This document shows, one piece after another, positions 1 to 7,520 of a DNA stretch of 37,114 nucleotides. Location: positions 1 through 37,114 of the forward strand of contig DIAS01000111.1 in NCBI GenBank assembly GCA_002415855.1, written 5' to 3'. The notes under the pieces were generated by a model that did no database searches, had not been told where the DNA came from, and was given only the letters and a program-made list of their open reading frames with translations. Both the position numbers and the translations under genes were made by a program. Positions within the stretch are counted from its first letter, which is position 1. Each line of letters opens with the position of its first letter. Source of the stretch: Bacteroidales bacterium UBA5072. GTDB lineage: Bacteria > Bacteroidota > Bacteroidia > Bacteroidales > UBA10428.

Positions 1-282
1 GAACCTGATGATGGCAAAAATGGCAAACAGTCCCAGCACAAGTCCCAGTCCAAGCTGAACCCAATGAAGCATTGCACAAATCATGAAGACAACGATACCG
101 GTTATCAGCTGTGCGAACATATATTCGGGTTTGCGGTTCCATCTGAAATAGATGATTCCGGAAAGCATAAAAAGTACAAGCAGGTTAAGTCCAAACTGCA
201 TGAGCATCTCATAGAATTCAGCACTTGCGATGGGCGGGCAAAACTGAATTTCCAAAAGCGAAGGGTTGATTATTGTATTCAT
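1..282 (-). CDS. DUF4956 family membrane protein, N-terminal part (cut by window edge)
   Basis: The reverse strand encodes 94 residues from an ATG at 280-282 running off the left edge with no stop. The peptide begins MNTIINPSLLEIQF and has two hydrophobic segments, around residues 30-42 and 58-93, separated by a basic stretch (RWNRKPEY). The segment LGLGLVLGLFAIFAIIRF matches the hallmark of DUF4956 proteins, where a line ending in 'LFAIFGIIRYRT' follows the second helix. The family is of unknown function; some members sit beside polyphosphate-polymerase or CotH-like genes. An overlapping + strand frame at 64-297 has no family resemblance. The true C-terminus lies outside the window. Confidence 0.75.
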   Translation of the reverse strand, partial: MNTIINPSLLEIQFCPPIASAEFYEMLMQFGLNLLVLFMLSGIIYFRWNRKPEYMFAQLITGIVVFMICAMLHWVQLGLGLVLGLFAIFAIIRF

Positions 283-424
283 GGCTCAGCTCTTTAGTCT
301 CTTCTGTTTTCATATTAAATTCCCTGTTTATAATTGTTTTGCAGGTTCTATATGATAAATGTCACTAATTATGCCAAACTTCATAAGAAATTGTATATCA
401 GATAGATAACATCTTCTTATTGTA

Positions 425-479
425 AATTGTCCTTATTTGAATTGTTCACTTTTGCTAATAAATTGTCCGGATAAGGACA
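425..479. repeat. Inverted-repeat cluster in intergenic region (possible operator)
   Basis: Two direct copies of AATTGTCC (425-432 and 461-468) are followed by an inverted copy, so that TGTCCTTAT (428-436) pairs with ATAAGGACA (471-479) and TGTCC (464-468) pairs with GGACA (475-479). It lies between the DUF4956 gene (-) and the small + strand ORFs. Such a cluster could be a protein-binding site, but no regulator is identified. Otherwise the 283-533 interval shows nothing gene-like. Confidence 0.35.
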
Positions 480-533
480 GTTCGATCAAAAGAACTACTT
501 AAGACAGTGCGTTTGATTAAATACTCAACTTGA

Positions 534-565
534 TTTGCTTTGATTAATACCTTTATTTAACTTTA
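534..565 (+). promoter_or_regulatory. Probable Bacteroidota-type promoter
   Basis: TTTG at 534-537 is separated by 20 bases from TAACTTTA at 558-565, one mismatch from the TAnnTTTG -7 consensus. A transcript would start near 572, only a few bases before the ATG at 579 of a 23-codon reading frame and about 110 bases before the two-helix peptide at 681. Confidence 0.4.
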
Positions 566-578
566 GTGCTGACAAGAT

Positions 579-650
579 ATGGATGAACTTCGAAAACGCA
601 GCATTGGTAGCAAGCACACCCAACGGCGTATAAAACCTGTTGCCGGGTAA
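579..650 (+). other. Short ORF (23 codons) in the same frame as the downstream membrane peptide
   Basis: An ATG at 579 opens a 23-residue, Arg/Lys-rich reading frame that ends at TAA (648-650). The frame continues open after this stop into the hydrophobic peptide at 681-857. It could be a leader peptide, the 5' end of a gene interrupted by a nonsense mutation, or chance. The stretch also contains the hairpin at 618-648, so coding capacity may be incidental. Confidence 0.2.
618..648. repeat. Imperfect hairpin resembling an attC-like or repeated palindrome
   Basis: The sequence can fold as ACC-CAAC-GG, a nine-base loop, then CC-t-GTTG-ccg-GGT. That is a short stem with an unpaired T and an extruded CCG on one side. 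The left arm contains ACCCAAC, which fits the RYYYAAC form of an integron attC box; the right arm (GTTGCCGGGT) fits GTTRRRY only if the CCG is looped out. There is one copy in the window and no integrase gene, so the attC reading is speculative. Confidence 0.25.
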
Positions 651-680
651 TGGTCACGTAAACATAAAGCATATATAAAA

Positions 681-857
681 TTGAACAGCATCAGGAGAAT
701 ACTCGCGGTGATATCTTTTGTCCTTATAATACTCATACTTATTTATATGAATTATAATGATTTATCGTGGTCGGCCAACAGGGGTAATTATCTGGGGCTG
801 CTGGCATGCCTCTTTAATATATGGGGACTGGTTTTTTTATTCAAAGAGAGAAAATAG
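681..857 (+). CDS. Possible small two-helix membrane protein
   Basis: A 58-residue reading frame starts at a TTG (681) or an internal GTG (708) and stops at TAG (855-857); no ATG is available upstream before an in-frame stop. It has a basic start (RR), a strongly hydrophobic run (ILAVISFVLIILILIYM), a polar turn (NYNDLSWSANRGN), a second hydrophobic run (YLGLLACLFNIWGLVFLF) and a basic end (KERK). Two helices of the right length with positive ends are unlikely by chance, which favours a real small membrane protein. Family unknown. The lack of a good start codon and the stop just upstream leave open that this is a decayed gene. Confidence 0.4.
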   Translation: MNSIRRILAVISFVLIILILIYMNYNDLSWSANRGNYLGLLACLFNIWGLVFLFKERK

Positions 858-907
858 CGAATATTGTTGCACTGTACTGTACCCAATTCGTGCATAATTA
901 ATTGCAG

Positions 908-1906
908 ATGAGACTTAAAGATTTGATCCGAAACAATTCATGGTTGAACGTGGAAATACAATTGATCAACTTATATCCTGATGAAAAAAAAAATATTTCA
1001 GCATATGAGGATGTGTTTTCCAAATTGTTGATCATGCCTGAATCAGCATCGGATATGGTAATAATTCTTGATAAAGTACCTGACCCGGTTTCAGCAAATG
1101 GATACGGAATCAGCGTGTTAGGCGTAAAGAAGGATAATCCAAAGCCTGAGCATCCATTGACTTCCTTATATGCCATTGAGTTTGAATCATGGGATAAATG
1201 GCTATCAATGGAAATTGATACAAATGCGACCAGGGAATTTTCAGAACCTGAAATAATTGCTCATTGTCTTTGGGAAATGACTTTTGCTGGCTTCGATGAA
1301 AATAAAATACAGGGAAAACTGAATAAGCTAACTGAAACTGCAGAAGCAATTGAGCAAATGCCTGAAGAAGAACAGAAAAAACTTCTGACAATTGATAAAT
1401 TGATTTCCGCATTGGACCATGAATCCGATACCATACGCAAAGCAAAGGATGGTGATGAGGTATACCTTACAGAATTGTCATTTGCTTCAAAAAAGTATTG
1501 GTCTTATCCTTTGGCATATTTTACTGTCTGGGAACCTGAGTTAACGATAACAAAGCAGTATCTGTCAGAAAATGAAGTTTTTGTGTTCGAGAGGGGCAAA
1601 GAAGTCCTGGCTTACTACTCAATTGTAAACCTGCACGAACCCTTAAGCGTTGGTGAAATAGAGCTGGAAAAAGGTTTTTGGCTGGACCATATCTTTGTGA
1701 AGCCCGAAAATATCGGAGAAGGGATAGGGAAAAGGTTATTTCTGCACCTGGTTGATTATTGCAAAGAGCATTCAATTCATGAAATAAAAATACTAGCGGA
1801 ACCCAATTCAAAGGGGTTTTTTGAGAAAATGGGATGTGATTATGTCAGGGAATATCCTTCAACAATAAAAAACAGGACTACGCCCTTGATGGTTTTCAGG
1901 TTGTAA
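908..1906 (+). CDS. DUF6557-like domain fused to a GNAT N-acetyltransferase domain
   Basis: 332 residues from ATG 908; a TTG six bases upstream is less likely. Residues 1-140 resemble the Bacteroidota family listed as DUF6557: LKDL near the start, LYPDEKKNISAYEDVF, 'MEID', and the closing AHCLWEMTFAGF. A charged linker (EEEQKK, about 150-165) leads to a GNAT fold at about 175-332, with acetyl-CoA-binding motif A near 262-277 (IFVKPENIGEGIGKRLF, fitting the loop consensus R/Q-x-x-G-x-G) and NSKGFFEKMG near 300-309, the typical motif B region. GNAT enzymes move an acetyl group from acetyl-CoA to an amine; the substrate cannot be told. It stands alone, with about 215 bases before the next gene. 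The domain pairing is the odd feature. Confidence 0.75.
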   Translation: MRLKDLIRNNSWLNVEIQLINLYPDEKKNISAYEDVFSKLLIMPESASDMVIILDKVPDPVSANGYGISVLGVKKDNPKPEHPLTSLYAIEFESWDKWLSMEIDTNATREFSEPEIIAHCLWEMTFAGFDENKIQGKLNKLTETAEAIEQMPEEEQKKLLTIDKLISALDHESDTIRKAKDGDEVYLTELSFASKKYWSYPLAYFTVWEPELTITKQYLSENEVFVFERGKEVLAYYSIVNLHEPLSVGEIELEKGFWLDHIFVKPENIGEGIGKRLFLHLVDYCKEHSIHEIKILAEPNSKGFFEKMGCDYVREYPSTIKNRTTPLMVFRL

Positions 1907-2034
1907 AGATCAAATTGCGGCAGGTGCCAGACTGCATGTGAAGATATATTTTGATTTGACAAACGTGTCTGTCCCTGGGGAATAATGGTTAAATTTAGTA
2001 ATGCGTATTGACGGATCAGTATCATACCATGCAC

Positions 2035-2076
2035 AGGTCCGGGACATTGAAAGACCCTTCTGACAAGGTCCGGGAC
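2035..2076. repeat. Spaced direct repeat of 11 bases
   Basis: AGGTCCGGGAC occurs at 2035-2045 and again at 2066-2076, 31 bases apart start to start, in the gap before the TIR gene. It could be a paired regulator site or a recombination trace; nothing further supports either. Confidence 0.3.
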
Positions 2077-2122
2077 GATACTTACAGTGGAAGCTCAAAT
2101 CTATAATTGTAACCTATAGAAC

Positions 2123-3934
2123 ATGAAAACCCGGTTCGAAATTAAAACCGTAAAGAGTGGTTTTTCTAAATCCTTGTTTATAAGTAGCGCAGTTTCATTC
2201 TTGTGTAAAATTGCTGCAATAACAAAGAAAATATCTGGCAATAACAGCAACGCATTTGCACGTATTCTAAGCATTATTGGTTTTCTGGATAATGTATCGC
2301 AGCGCTTTTCCCACGCAATTCCTTTTCATCATCTAAGCCTTGATATATATGAGGATTTGGGAAAGACAAACAAGAAGTTTTATATGGACTGTCTTATTAA
2401 CTTGGGGATTGCCTACAACAAAATCCAGGATTACAATAATGCAGCAAAGTATTTAAATAAAGCTTTAAAATCAGAGCTTTTGAGATCGGGTAGTTTTTCC
2501 AGGAAATATGTGAGGTGTCTGAATTATACCATTGATGTTTATTATGCTTTATTGGACAAGACCAATGAATCTTCTCTGGCGCAATCATCCATATACCCTG
2601 ATTCTTCTGTCATTTATAATGAACTGACAGAATTGTGCATTCAAAAATGCGGAATATTAAAAATGAAATATAAATCACGGAATCCCAAATACCTTAAAGA
2701 ATACCTTGATAGTATAATGGAGCTTGAGATTGTTGGCTCTTCCGGGATTGCTGAACCTTATTTTCGTGAAGTCTATGAATTCCTGCAAAATATTGATGAT
2801 GCTAAAGCGAAGAAATTTTATTATGCAAAAAGTCTTATAGAAGAAAGATTCAAGTTTGAGAAGGAACATCAACACCATAAAAAATATGATGAGGATAGGT
2901 TAATGCAACTGAATAAGAACCTTGCAGCACTTAATAATGTGTACGGAAACATGGTTGAGGCTATGAATTCCAAGGATGACGCTGTCCCAGGATTTGGAAA
3001 GAGTTTTGCGGATCACCCATTAACAAGATATGATGAGCCTCTGGAAACAGCAGAAGAACCTGAAAATGAAAAACCCGTATCAACCAATGATTTAGCCAAT
3101 AATTTGAATAATAGTGATTTAGCAGGCCAGATTAAATGTTCACTCTTTTCGGTACAAGAAGCGTCACCTGGCGATGATATTTTCATTCAGGTTTTCACAC
3201 ATCATCCGGAGAAGACCGAAGAAGCATTTCAACTGGCAAAAGAATTTGATGGGGATGCCACCATCAGACAATCCAAAACCTTTGATACTGAGGTTAGAAA
3301 GGATGCAACACTTACATTCGAACTGGAAATAAAGGATATAACTGTTGAAGATCCGATCCAGCATTTAAAATGGAAAGGTATCACCGACGCTGTTCAATTC
3401 ATCGTAACGATTCCTGATTCGTATGCCAAACAAAGCCTGATCGGTAAGGTCAGGGTTGCCCTGGAAAATGTACCTATGGGTCACTTTTGCTTCAAAATTG
3501 GCATTACTGTATCAGCAGTACGGAAAAAGGATATTGGGCAAAGTGGTTATTCTCCGATGAAAAATTACCGTTATGCGTTTATTTCCTATGCTTCAAAGGA
3601 CCGGTCAGAAGTGCTGAGAAGGGTGCAGATGTTAGACTTATTGAAGATCAGGTATTTTCAGGATATATTAAACCTTAATCCAGGAGATCGCTGGGGAAAA
3701 GAACTTTTAAGGCAAATTGATCTTGCTGATGTTTTCTTTCTCTTTTGGTCATCTGCCGCACGTGATTCAGAATGGGTGTTGAAAGAGGTCGAATATGCAA
3801 TTCGCAAAAAGAAGGGCATTGAGGACAATCCACCTGAGATCTATCCTGTAATTCTTGAGGGGCCGCCTTTTGTGGAACCTCCGGAACATTTAAAGCATCT
3901 CCATTTTAATGACAAAATTGTATATTTTATTTAA
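2123..3934 (+). CDS. TPR-repeat protein with C-terminal TIR domain
   Basis: 603 residues. Residues about 85-240 are helical, with a TPR-like unit at 88-118 (LINLGIAYNKIQDYNNAAKYLNKAL) and further helices. Residues 335-463 are a beta-rich middle domain (IKCSLFSVQEASPGDDIFIQV ... QFIVTIPD ... GHFCFKIGI) that I recall preceding TIR domains in other bacterial proteins. Residues 482-603 are a TIR domain: YRYAFISYASKD, then LNPGDRW, FFLFWSSAARDSEW, and WVLKE at 551-555. By comparison with SARM1 (WVHKE), E555 is the likely catalytic glutamate of an NAD-cleaving TIR. Bacterial TIR proteins often act in anti-phage immunity by consuming NAD+ or making signalling nucleotides; that role is inference here. 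No companion immune gene is adjacent. Confidence 0.85.
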   Translation: MKTRFEIKTVKSGFSKSLFISSAVSFLCKIAAITKKISGNNSNAFARILSIIGFLDNVSQRFSHAIPFHHLSLDIYEDLGKTNKKFYMDCLINLGIAYNKIQDYNNAAKYLNKALKSELLRSGSFSRKYVRCLNYTIDVYYALLDKTNESSLAQSSIYPDSSVIYNELTELCIQKCGILKMKYKSRNPKYLKEYLDSIMELEIVGSSGIAEPYFREVYEFLQNIDDAKAKKFYYAKSLIEERFKFEKEHQHHKKYDEDRLMQLNKNLAALNNVYGNMVEAMNSKDDAVPGFGKSFADHPLTRYDEPLETAEEPENEKPVSTNDLANNLNNSDLAGQIKCSLFSVQEASPGDDIFIQVFTHHPEKTEEAFQLAKEFDGDATIRQSKTFDTEVRKDATLTFELEIKDITVEDPIQHLKWKGITDAVQFIVTIPDSYAKQSLIGKVRVALENVPMGHFCFKIGITVSAVRKKDIGQSGYSPMKNYRYAFISYASKDRSEVLRRVQMLDLLKIRYFQDILNLNPGDRWGKELLRQIDLADVFFLFWSSAARDSEWVLKEVEYAIRKKKGIEDNPPEIYPVILEGPPFVEPPEHLKHLHFNDKIVYFI

Positions 3935-4047
3935 TTTATGCCGGCAGGTACTGCCTGATCTTATCCGGATCTGCCATGACCAGGAAACGCAACCTTTTCT
4001 ACCCTTGATGAATCTTATTGTGTAATACATACCTGCGAAATTACCAT

Positions 4048-4344
4048 ATGAAGAGGTTATTTTCTGTCATTTTATTTATTGGGGTTTCACTTTCCTGCGA
4101 AAAACAGACCGATTTAAACAGAAATTATGCCGAAGTTACCGGGTTCAATCCTGATAAGTGCATGTGCTGTTGGGGCTGGACAATCAAGGTAGGGAATGAT
4201 ACCATTAAATCTGATAATGCTATAATTGGACAGGAAATTGGTTTTGAGATCGGTAATCCGGTTCCGGTGATTATCGAGCTGGGTGAAAAGGATGACCGGT
4301 GTTCTTCCTATTATGAAATCATAAGAATAGAAAGAATTAATTGA
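4048..4344 (+). CDS. Small cysteine-rich lipoprotein, function unknown
   Basis: 98 residues from ATG 4048 (MKRLFSVILFIGVSLSCEK). An earlier start would put ten residues ahead of the signal peptide and is unlikely. The signal ends SLSC, an acceptable lipobox, so the protein is probably anchored by Cys17. The mature part contains a CMCCWGW cluster followed by a short beta-type domain (TIKVGNDTIKSD, VPVIIELGEKDDRC). I recall similar 'CxCCWGW/GGW' openings in small Bacteroidota lipoproteins of unknown role. The cysteines may bind metal or form disulfides. It lies 113 bases after the TIR gene. Confidence 0.65.
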   Translation: MKRLFSVILFIGVSLSCEKQTDLNRNYAEVTGFNPDKCMCCWGWTIKVGNDTIKSDNAIIGQEIGFEIGNPVPVIIELGEKDDRCSSYYEIIRIERIN

Positions 4345-4478
4345 ACGGTAAGAAACGCCGTTTATCCCTTTTTTGTGTAACTTTCCTGTCAGTCAGATAG
4401 CTATGCGCCAGGAACGTGCTACTGTTCCATTACGCAAACATTAACCGGCATTTTAAAAACAAACGAAAAAACTGTCAG

Positions 4479-5186
4479 ATGAAAACCTTTCACAGTGATA
4501 TTTCAAACAAGGAATTTCCAATTTCTGAAAGAGTTTCAGCAAAAACAATCAGACATTCCATTATGAATCTGATTCTGAAGGATAGTCCCCAATTTTCGCA
4601 TGAGAGTTATCTTTCGCTGAGCGAACTAAATTTTTACAGGAACAAATACGTCTCGGATTACCTGGTTAAAGAAATCGGGGAACTGTCAGAACTCGAAAAG
4701 ACCGTGTTGAATTCGGTGACTGGCAATACAACCCTATCGGATAAACTGGACAGTGAGATGGAAAAAGTATTAACCATAGGGCAAAGAATTGCTGACAAGG
4801 TTGCTACTTTTGGCGGCAGCTGGACTTTTATAATTTCATTCGGTGTGTTTATTTTTATTTGGATCACTGTCAATGTTTTTTGGCTTATCAACAAAGGATT
4901 TGATCCTTATCCATTTATACTGCTGAATCTTATTTTGTCGTGTCTTGCGGCTTTACAGGCCCCGGTTATCATGATGAGCCAGAACCGGCAGGAAGAAAAG
5001 GACAGGGAAAGATCCAAGAAAGATTATATGATCAACCTGAAATCAGAATTAGAAATCCGAACCCTTCATGAAAAAATTGATCATTTTATCATGGACCAGC
5101 AACAGGAACTCATAGAACTGCAAAAAGTTCAGATAGAGATGATGAACGACATATTAAAACACGTAGAAAGGGTAAATGGCGGTTAA
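4479..5186 (+). CDS. DUF1003 family membrane protein
   Basis: 235 residues from ATG 4479. The diagnostic DUF1003 core is clear: GGSW at 112-115, a membrane helix at 116-137, FDPYPF at 141-146, a second helix at 147-165 ending QAPVIMMSQNRQ, then a charged segment KDRERSKKDYMINLKSELEI and a coiled-coil-like tail (QQQELIELQKVQIEMM). The N-terminal 110 residues are soluble and not recognised. The family is widespread and of unknown biochemical function; an acid-tolerance link has been proposed for some members. The start at 4479 leaves a 134-base gap after the lipoprotein gene; an upstream in-frame frame from 4416 lacks family similarity. Confidence 0.85.
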   Translation: MKTFHSDISNKEFPISERVSAKTIRHSIMNLILKDSPQFSHESYLSLSELNFYRNKYVSDYLVKEIGELSELEKTVLNSVTGNTTLSDKLDSEMEKVLTIGQRIADKVATFGGSWTFIISFGVFIFIWITVNVFWLINKGFDPYPFILLNLILSCLAALQAPVIMMSQNRQEEKDRERSKKDYMINLKSELEIRTLHEKIDHFIMDQQQELIELQKVQIEMMNDILKHVERVNGG

Positions 5187-5280
5187 CATAGTATTTAAGC
5201 TATACCAGGTTCTACGCAAATGAAATCAGTCAGCATCCGGGTTATAAAGCGCCATGTTTCACAACAATAGATTATTAAAA

Positions 5281-5616
5281 ATGGAAAAGCTAAACATTTT
5301 ATGGACAACCGATAACAAAGATACGGTGTTTAACATGTTGATCATGTATGCCACAAATTCAAAGATCCTCGGATGGTGGAAGCATGTCAATCTGATAATC
5401 TGGGGAGCATCGGCCAGGCTTGTCGGGAATGATCCGCAGGTTCAGACTGAAATAATTGAAATGATAAACCAGGGTGTGCAGATTGAAGCATGCAAAGACT
5501 GCTGTGATAATTTCGGCGTTACCGATAAACTTACCAAACTGGGGATTAACGTCAGGTACATGGGAGAACCCTTGACCGGTTATCTCAAAGCGGGCGAAAA
5601 GATACTGACCGTTTAA
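5281..5616 (+). CDS. DsrE-like family protein
   Basis: 111 residues starting MEKLNILWTTDNKD at 5281; the in-frame upstream ATG at 5254 would add nine residues unlike the family. It shows the pattern of the small DsrE/DsrF/YchN-fold proteins: a first strand with LNILWTTDNKDTVFNML, a second LIIWGASARLVGNDPQVQTEI, the segment IEACKDCCDNFGV with three clustered cysteines, and GINVRYMGEPLTGYLKAGEKILTV. Members of this fold handle persulfide sulfur or have unknown roles; the cysteine triplet is compatible with sulfur or metal binding. No sulfur-metabolism gene is next to it. Confidence 0.75.
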   Translation: MEKLNILWTTDNKDTVFNMLIMYATNSKILGWWKHVNLIIWGASARLVGNDPQVQTEIIEMINQGVQIEACKDCCDNFGVTDKLTKLGINVRYMGEPLTGYLKAGEKILTV

Positions 5617-5625
5617 CGAAACAAA

Positions 5626-5754
5626 ATGTATGTAACCCGGTTCGGCCAGGACTCCGACCCCGACCTCAGTATTTTTATTTGGTTAGCCGATGTTGTTAGG
5701 CTCAAGGAAAATGCGCTTCCTTGCCGCGAAATCAAACCCAGTGAAATGGAATAA
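5626..5754 (+). CDS. Possible 42-residue ORF after the DsrE-like gene
   Basis: An ATG ten bases after the DsrE-like stop opens a 42-residue frame (MYVTRFGQDSDPDLSIFIWL ...) ending at TAA 5752-5754. The close spacing would suit translational coupling, and composition is protein-like, but no family is recognised and the frame is short enough to occur by chance. Confidence 0.25.
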   Translation: MYVTRFGQDSDPDLSIFIWLADVVRLKENALPCREIKPSEME

Positions 5755-5792
5755 ATCCTAAATAAACGACATAGAAACCCCTACAGTTTGAA

Positions 5793-5824
5793 TTGTCGAT
5801 TGTTGGCCTGGCGTTTTATCTTTG
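5793..5824 (+). promoter_or_regulatory. Bacteroidota-type promoter before the EF-hand-like lipoprotein gene
   Basis: TTG at 5793-5795, a 21-base spacer, then TATCTTTG at 5817-5824, a perfect TAnnTTTG -7 box. Transcription would begin around 5830, giving a leader of about 100 bases before the chosen start at 5930. This supports the later start for that gene. Confidence 0.55.
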
Positions 5825-5929
5825 TTTGATCAAATTCATCAAGTTGTGATGTATTGTATGATTGAAAAACATGAGTCATCGGGTTCTCATGATCGTGAAA
5901 TTGGTTTATGTTGTATATTCAGGGAAAAA

Positions 5930-6682
5930 ATGAGCACACGGATCCACCTTTTATGCCTTTCCCTGATGTTGTTGTCATGTGGAAAAAGGCCGCCGAGGAT
6001 TGATTATGAAAGTCTGTCTGCACAGGATACCCTGAGTATGGAGAACCTGATAAACGATACAACCAAAACTGTGGTGGCCGGGTTGCCTGTCGTATTCGAC
6101 AGTGTAAGGTTTCTTATCCACCCGGTTGGTTTGATCGAACTAAATGAGAGATCCGCCAAAGCATTGCTTAAATCAGGTTCCTATTCCAGTTCGGTCTATG
6201 CCGGATCTGAGTTCGATGTTTCCAGTTCCGAAGAGGACGGCTTTGTTGGCAATATGACCAATCTGGTTTTTGAAAGTGTTAAATCCAGGGAACAAAGGCT
6301 TTTGACAAATAAAGTCATTAACATAATGACAGTTATTTTTTTAAGGGATGTTTACGCAAAGACAAACCGTCAATACCTGTTGTACACGATAATCGATAAA
6401 GATACGAACCAGGACAGGTTGCTGGATAACGACGATATTGAATCATTGTATGTAAGCAATACGGATGGCACCGGCTTTAAGAAAATGACAAAAGACCAGC
6501 ATGAATACTATGGTGGTGAGCTAATAAAGGAGGAGCTGAAATTTTACTTTAAAACAATTGAGGACGCAAATCATGATGGACAATTCGACCGGATGGACAG
6601 TTTTCACTATTATTACCTTGATTTCTCAAAGGACACGGTCGGGATCTTTGAATATAATCCTTTAAGATTGCTTGTTCAATAA
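5930..6682 (+). CDS. Lipoprotein with two EF-hand-like loops
   Basis: 250 residues from ATG 5930 (MSTRIHLLCLSLMLLSCGK). The lipobox LLSC with Cys17 is textbook, which makes earlier in-frame ATGs (from 5822) wrong; a good promoter ends at 5824. Two acidic loops of calcium-binding type are visible: DKDTNQDRLLDNDD near 156 and DANHDGQFDRMD near 212. They have the spacing of EF-hand or dockerin-like D-x-[DN]-x-D motifs. The rest is not recognised. It is probably a cell-envelope protein facing the periplasm or outside, perhaps stabilised by calcium. It stands alone. Confidence 0.65.
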   Translation: MSTRIHLLCLSLMLLSCGKRPPRIDYESLSAQDTLSMENLINDTTKTVVAGLPVVFDSVRFLIHPVGLIELNERSAKALLKSGSYSSSVYAGSEFDVSSSEEDGFVGNMTNLVFESVKSREQRLLTNKVINIMTVIFLRDVYAKTNRQYLLYTIIDKDTNQDRLLDNDDIESLYVSNTDGTGFKKMTKDQHEYYGGELIKEELKFYFKTIEDANHDGQFDRMDSFHYYYLDFSKDTVGIFEYNPLRLLVQ

Positions 6683-6836
6683 TTATAACGGGTAAGCAGC
6701 CTGCGGGGTAAAAATTACTTTGAAAATTTGATTTTACCCGAAATAGTTTTATATTATAATCATTGTCTTTGATTAGTATCTAATCATGACAAACAAGGCT
6801 AAAATATTTACTAAAAACCTAATCAGAAAGAATATC

Positions 6837-7331
6837 ATGACAACATCCGACCCGAACTCAATCTGCTGTCCCGAATTTGATCCTGCTCCCTGGGATGGGA
6901 AAACCCTGGATTGGGAAAACAAGAAGTTCATTAAAGACAAAGTATTTACTTTGTTCTATATGCCCTTAAACTTTGGCAAGGTGATGAAAAGGTTTGATTA
7001 CACTGTTAAAAAGGCCGGGGCAAAGAATCCGGATTACCTGTGCCTGTCCGATCATACTTCAAAATGGAACATGGATGTTTACCTGGCGGTGGACAAGGAA
7101 ATCCCGGGTGCCGTTAATATCTCACTGAGCGGCAGGTTCTACAGCAAAGTATATGAAGGACCTTACAGGGATACCGGTAAATGGTGCAGTGACTATGAGG
7201 GAATTATCAAGGCAAAAGGTTATCGCATAAAAAAATGGTACATGTGGTACACCACCTGTCCGAAATGCGCCAAAAAGTATGGTAAAAATTATACGGTCAT
7301 CCTGTCACAGGTTGAGGATCTCAAAAGTTAA
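6837..7331 (+). CDS. Conserved protein with CPxC motif, function unknown
   Basis: 164 residues from ATG 6837; an ATG at 6786 would add 17 lysine-rich residues. It opens with SICCPEFDPAPWDGKTLDW and closes with YTTCPKCAKKYGKNYTVILSQVE. This pair of end motifs recurs in a conserved bacterial and archaeal family, sometimes labelled just 'hydrolase', for which I know no demonstrated reaction. The paired cysteines at the start (CC) and the C-terminal CPKC could form a zinc site. The centre (FTLFYMPLNFG, LSDHTSKWNMDVYLAV, SGRFYSKVYEGPY) looks like a small alpha/beta fold, possibly GyrI-like. No signal peptide, so cytoplasmic. Confidence 0.7.
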   Translation: MTTSDPNSICCPEFDPAPWDGKTLDWENKKFIKDKVFTLFYMPLNFGKVMKRFDYTVKKAGAKNPDYLCLSDHTSKWNMDVYLAVDKEIPGAVNISLSGRFYSKVYEGPYRDTGKWCSDYEGIIKAKGYRIKKWYMWYTTCPKCAKKYGKNYTVILSQVEDLKS

Positions 7332-7385
7332 TGCAGCTGTTCAGCGTTACAGATACAGGTCATCGTCTTAAAATAACAGAGACAA

Positions 7386-7520
7386 ATGATCAAATTAGTC
7401 GGAACCGGTTCCAGGCTGTACCGGAAGAACGGTTACAAATCCATGCTGAATTACGGACATACTGTTGGGGTGGAGAACAATAATTGCTTTAAAAAGAGCT
7501 GTAAATGGAAAGGAAATTAA
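7386..7520 (+). CDS. Possible 44-residue ORF overlapping the methyltransferase start
   Basis: An ATG at 7386 opens a 44-residue basic frame (MIKLVGTGSRLYRKNGYKSM ...) whose stop at 7518-7520 overlaps the start of the next gene by 16 bases in another frame. It contains two C-terminal cysteines. No family recognised; it may be chance. Confidence 0.2.
   Translation: MIKLVGTGSRLYRKNGYKSMLNYGHTVGVENNNCFKKSCKWKGN

Noticed and set aside
64..297. + strand open frame of 77 codons at the left edge
   Set aside because: The opposite strand encodes a convincing DUF4956 membrane protein over the same bases; the + frame has no family resemblance.
3938..3952. GGCAG-GTA-CTGCC hairpin after the TIR gene as terminator
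   Set aside because: The stem is only five bases and no T-run follows.
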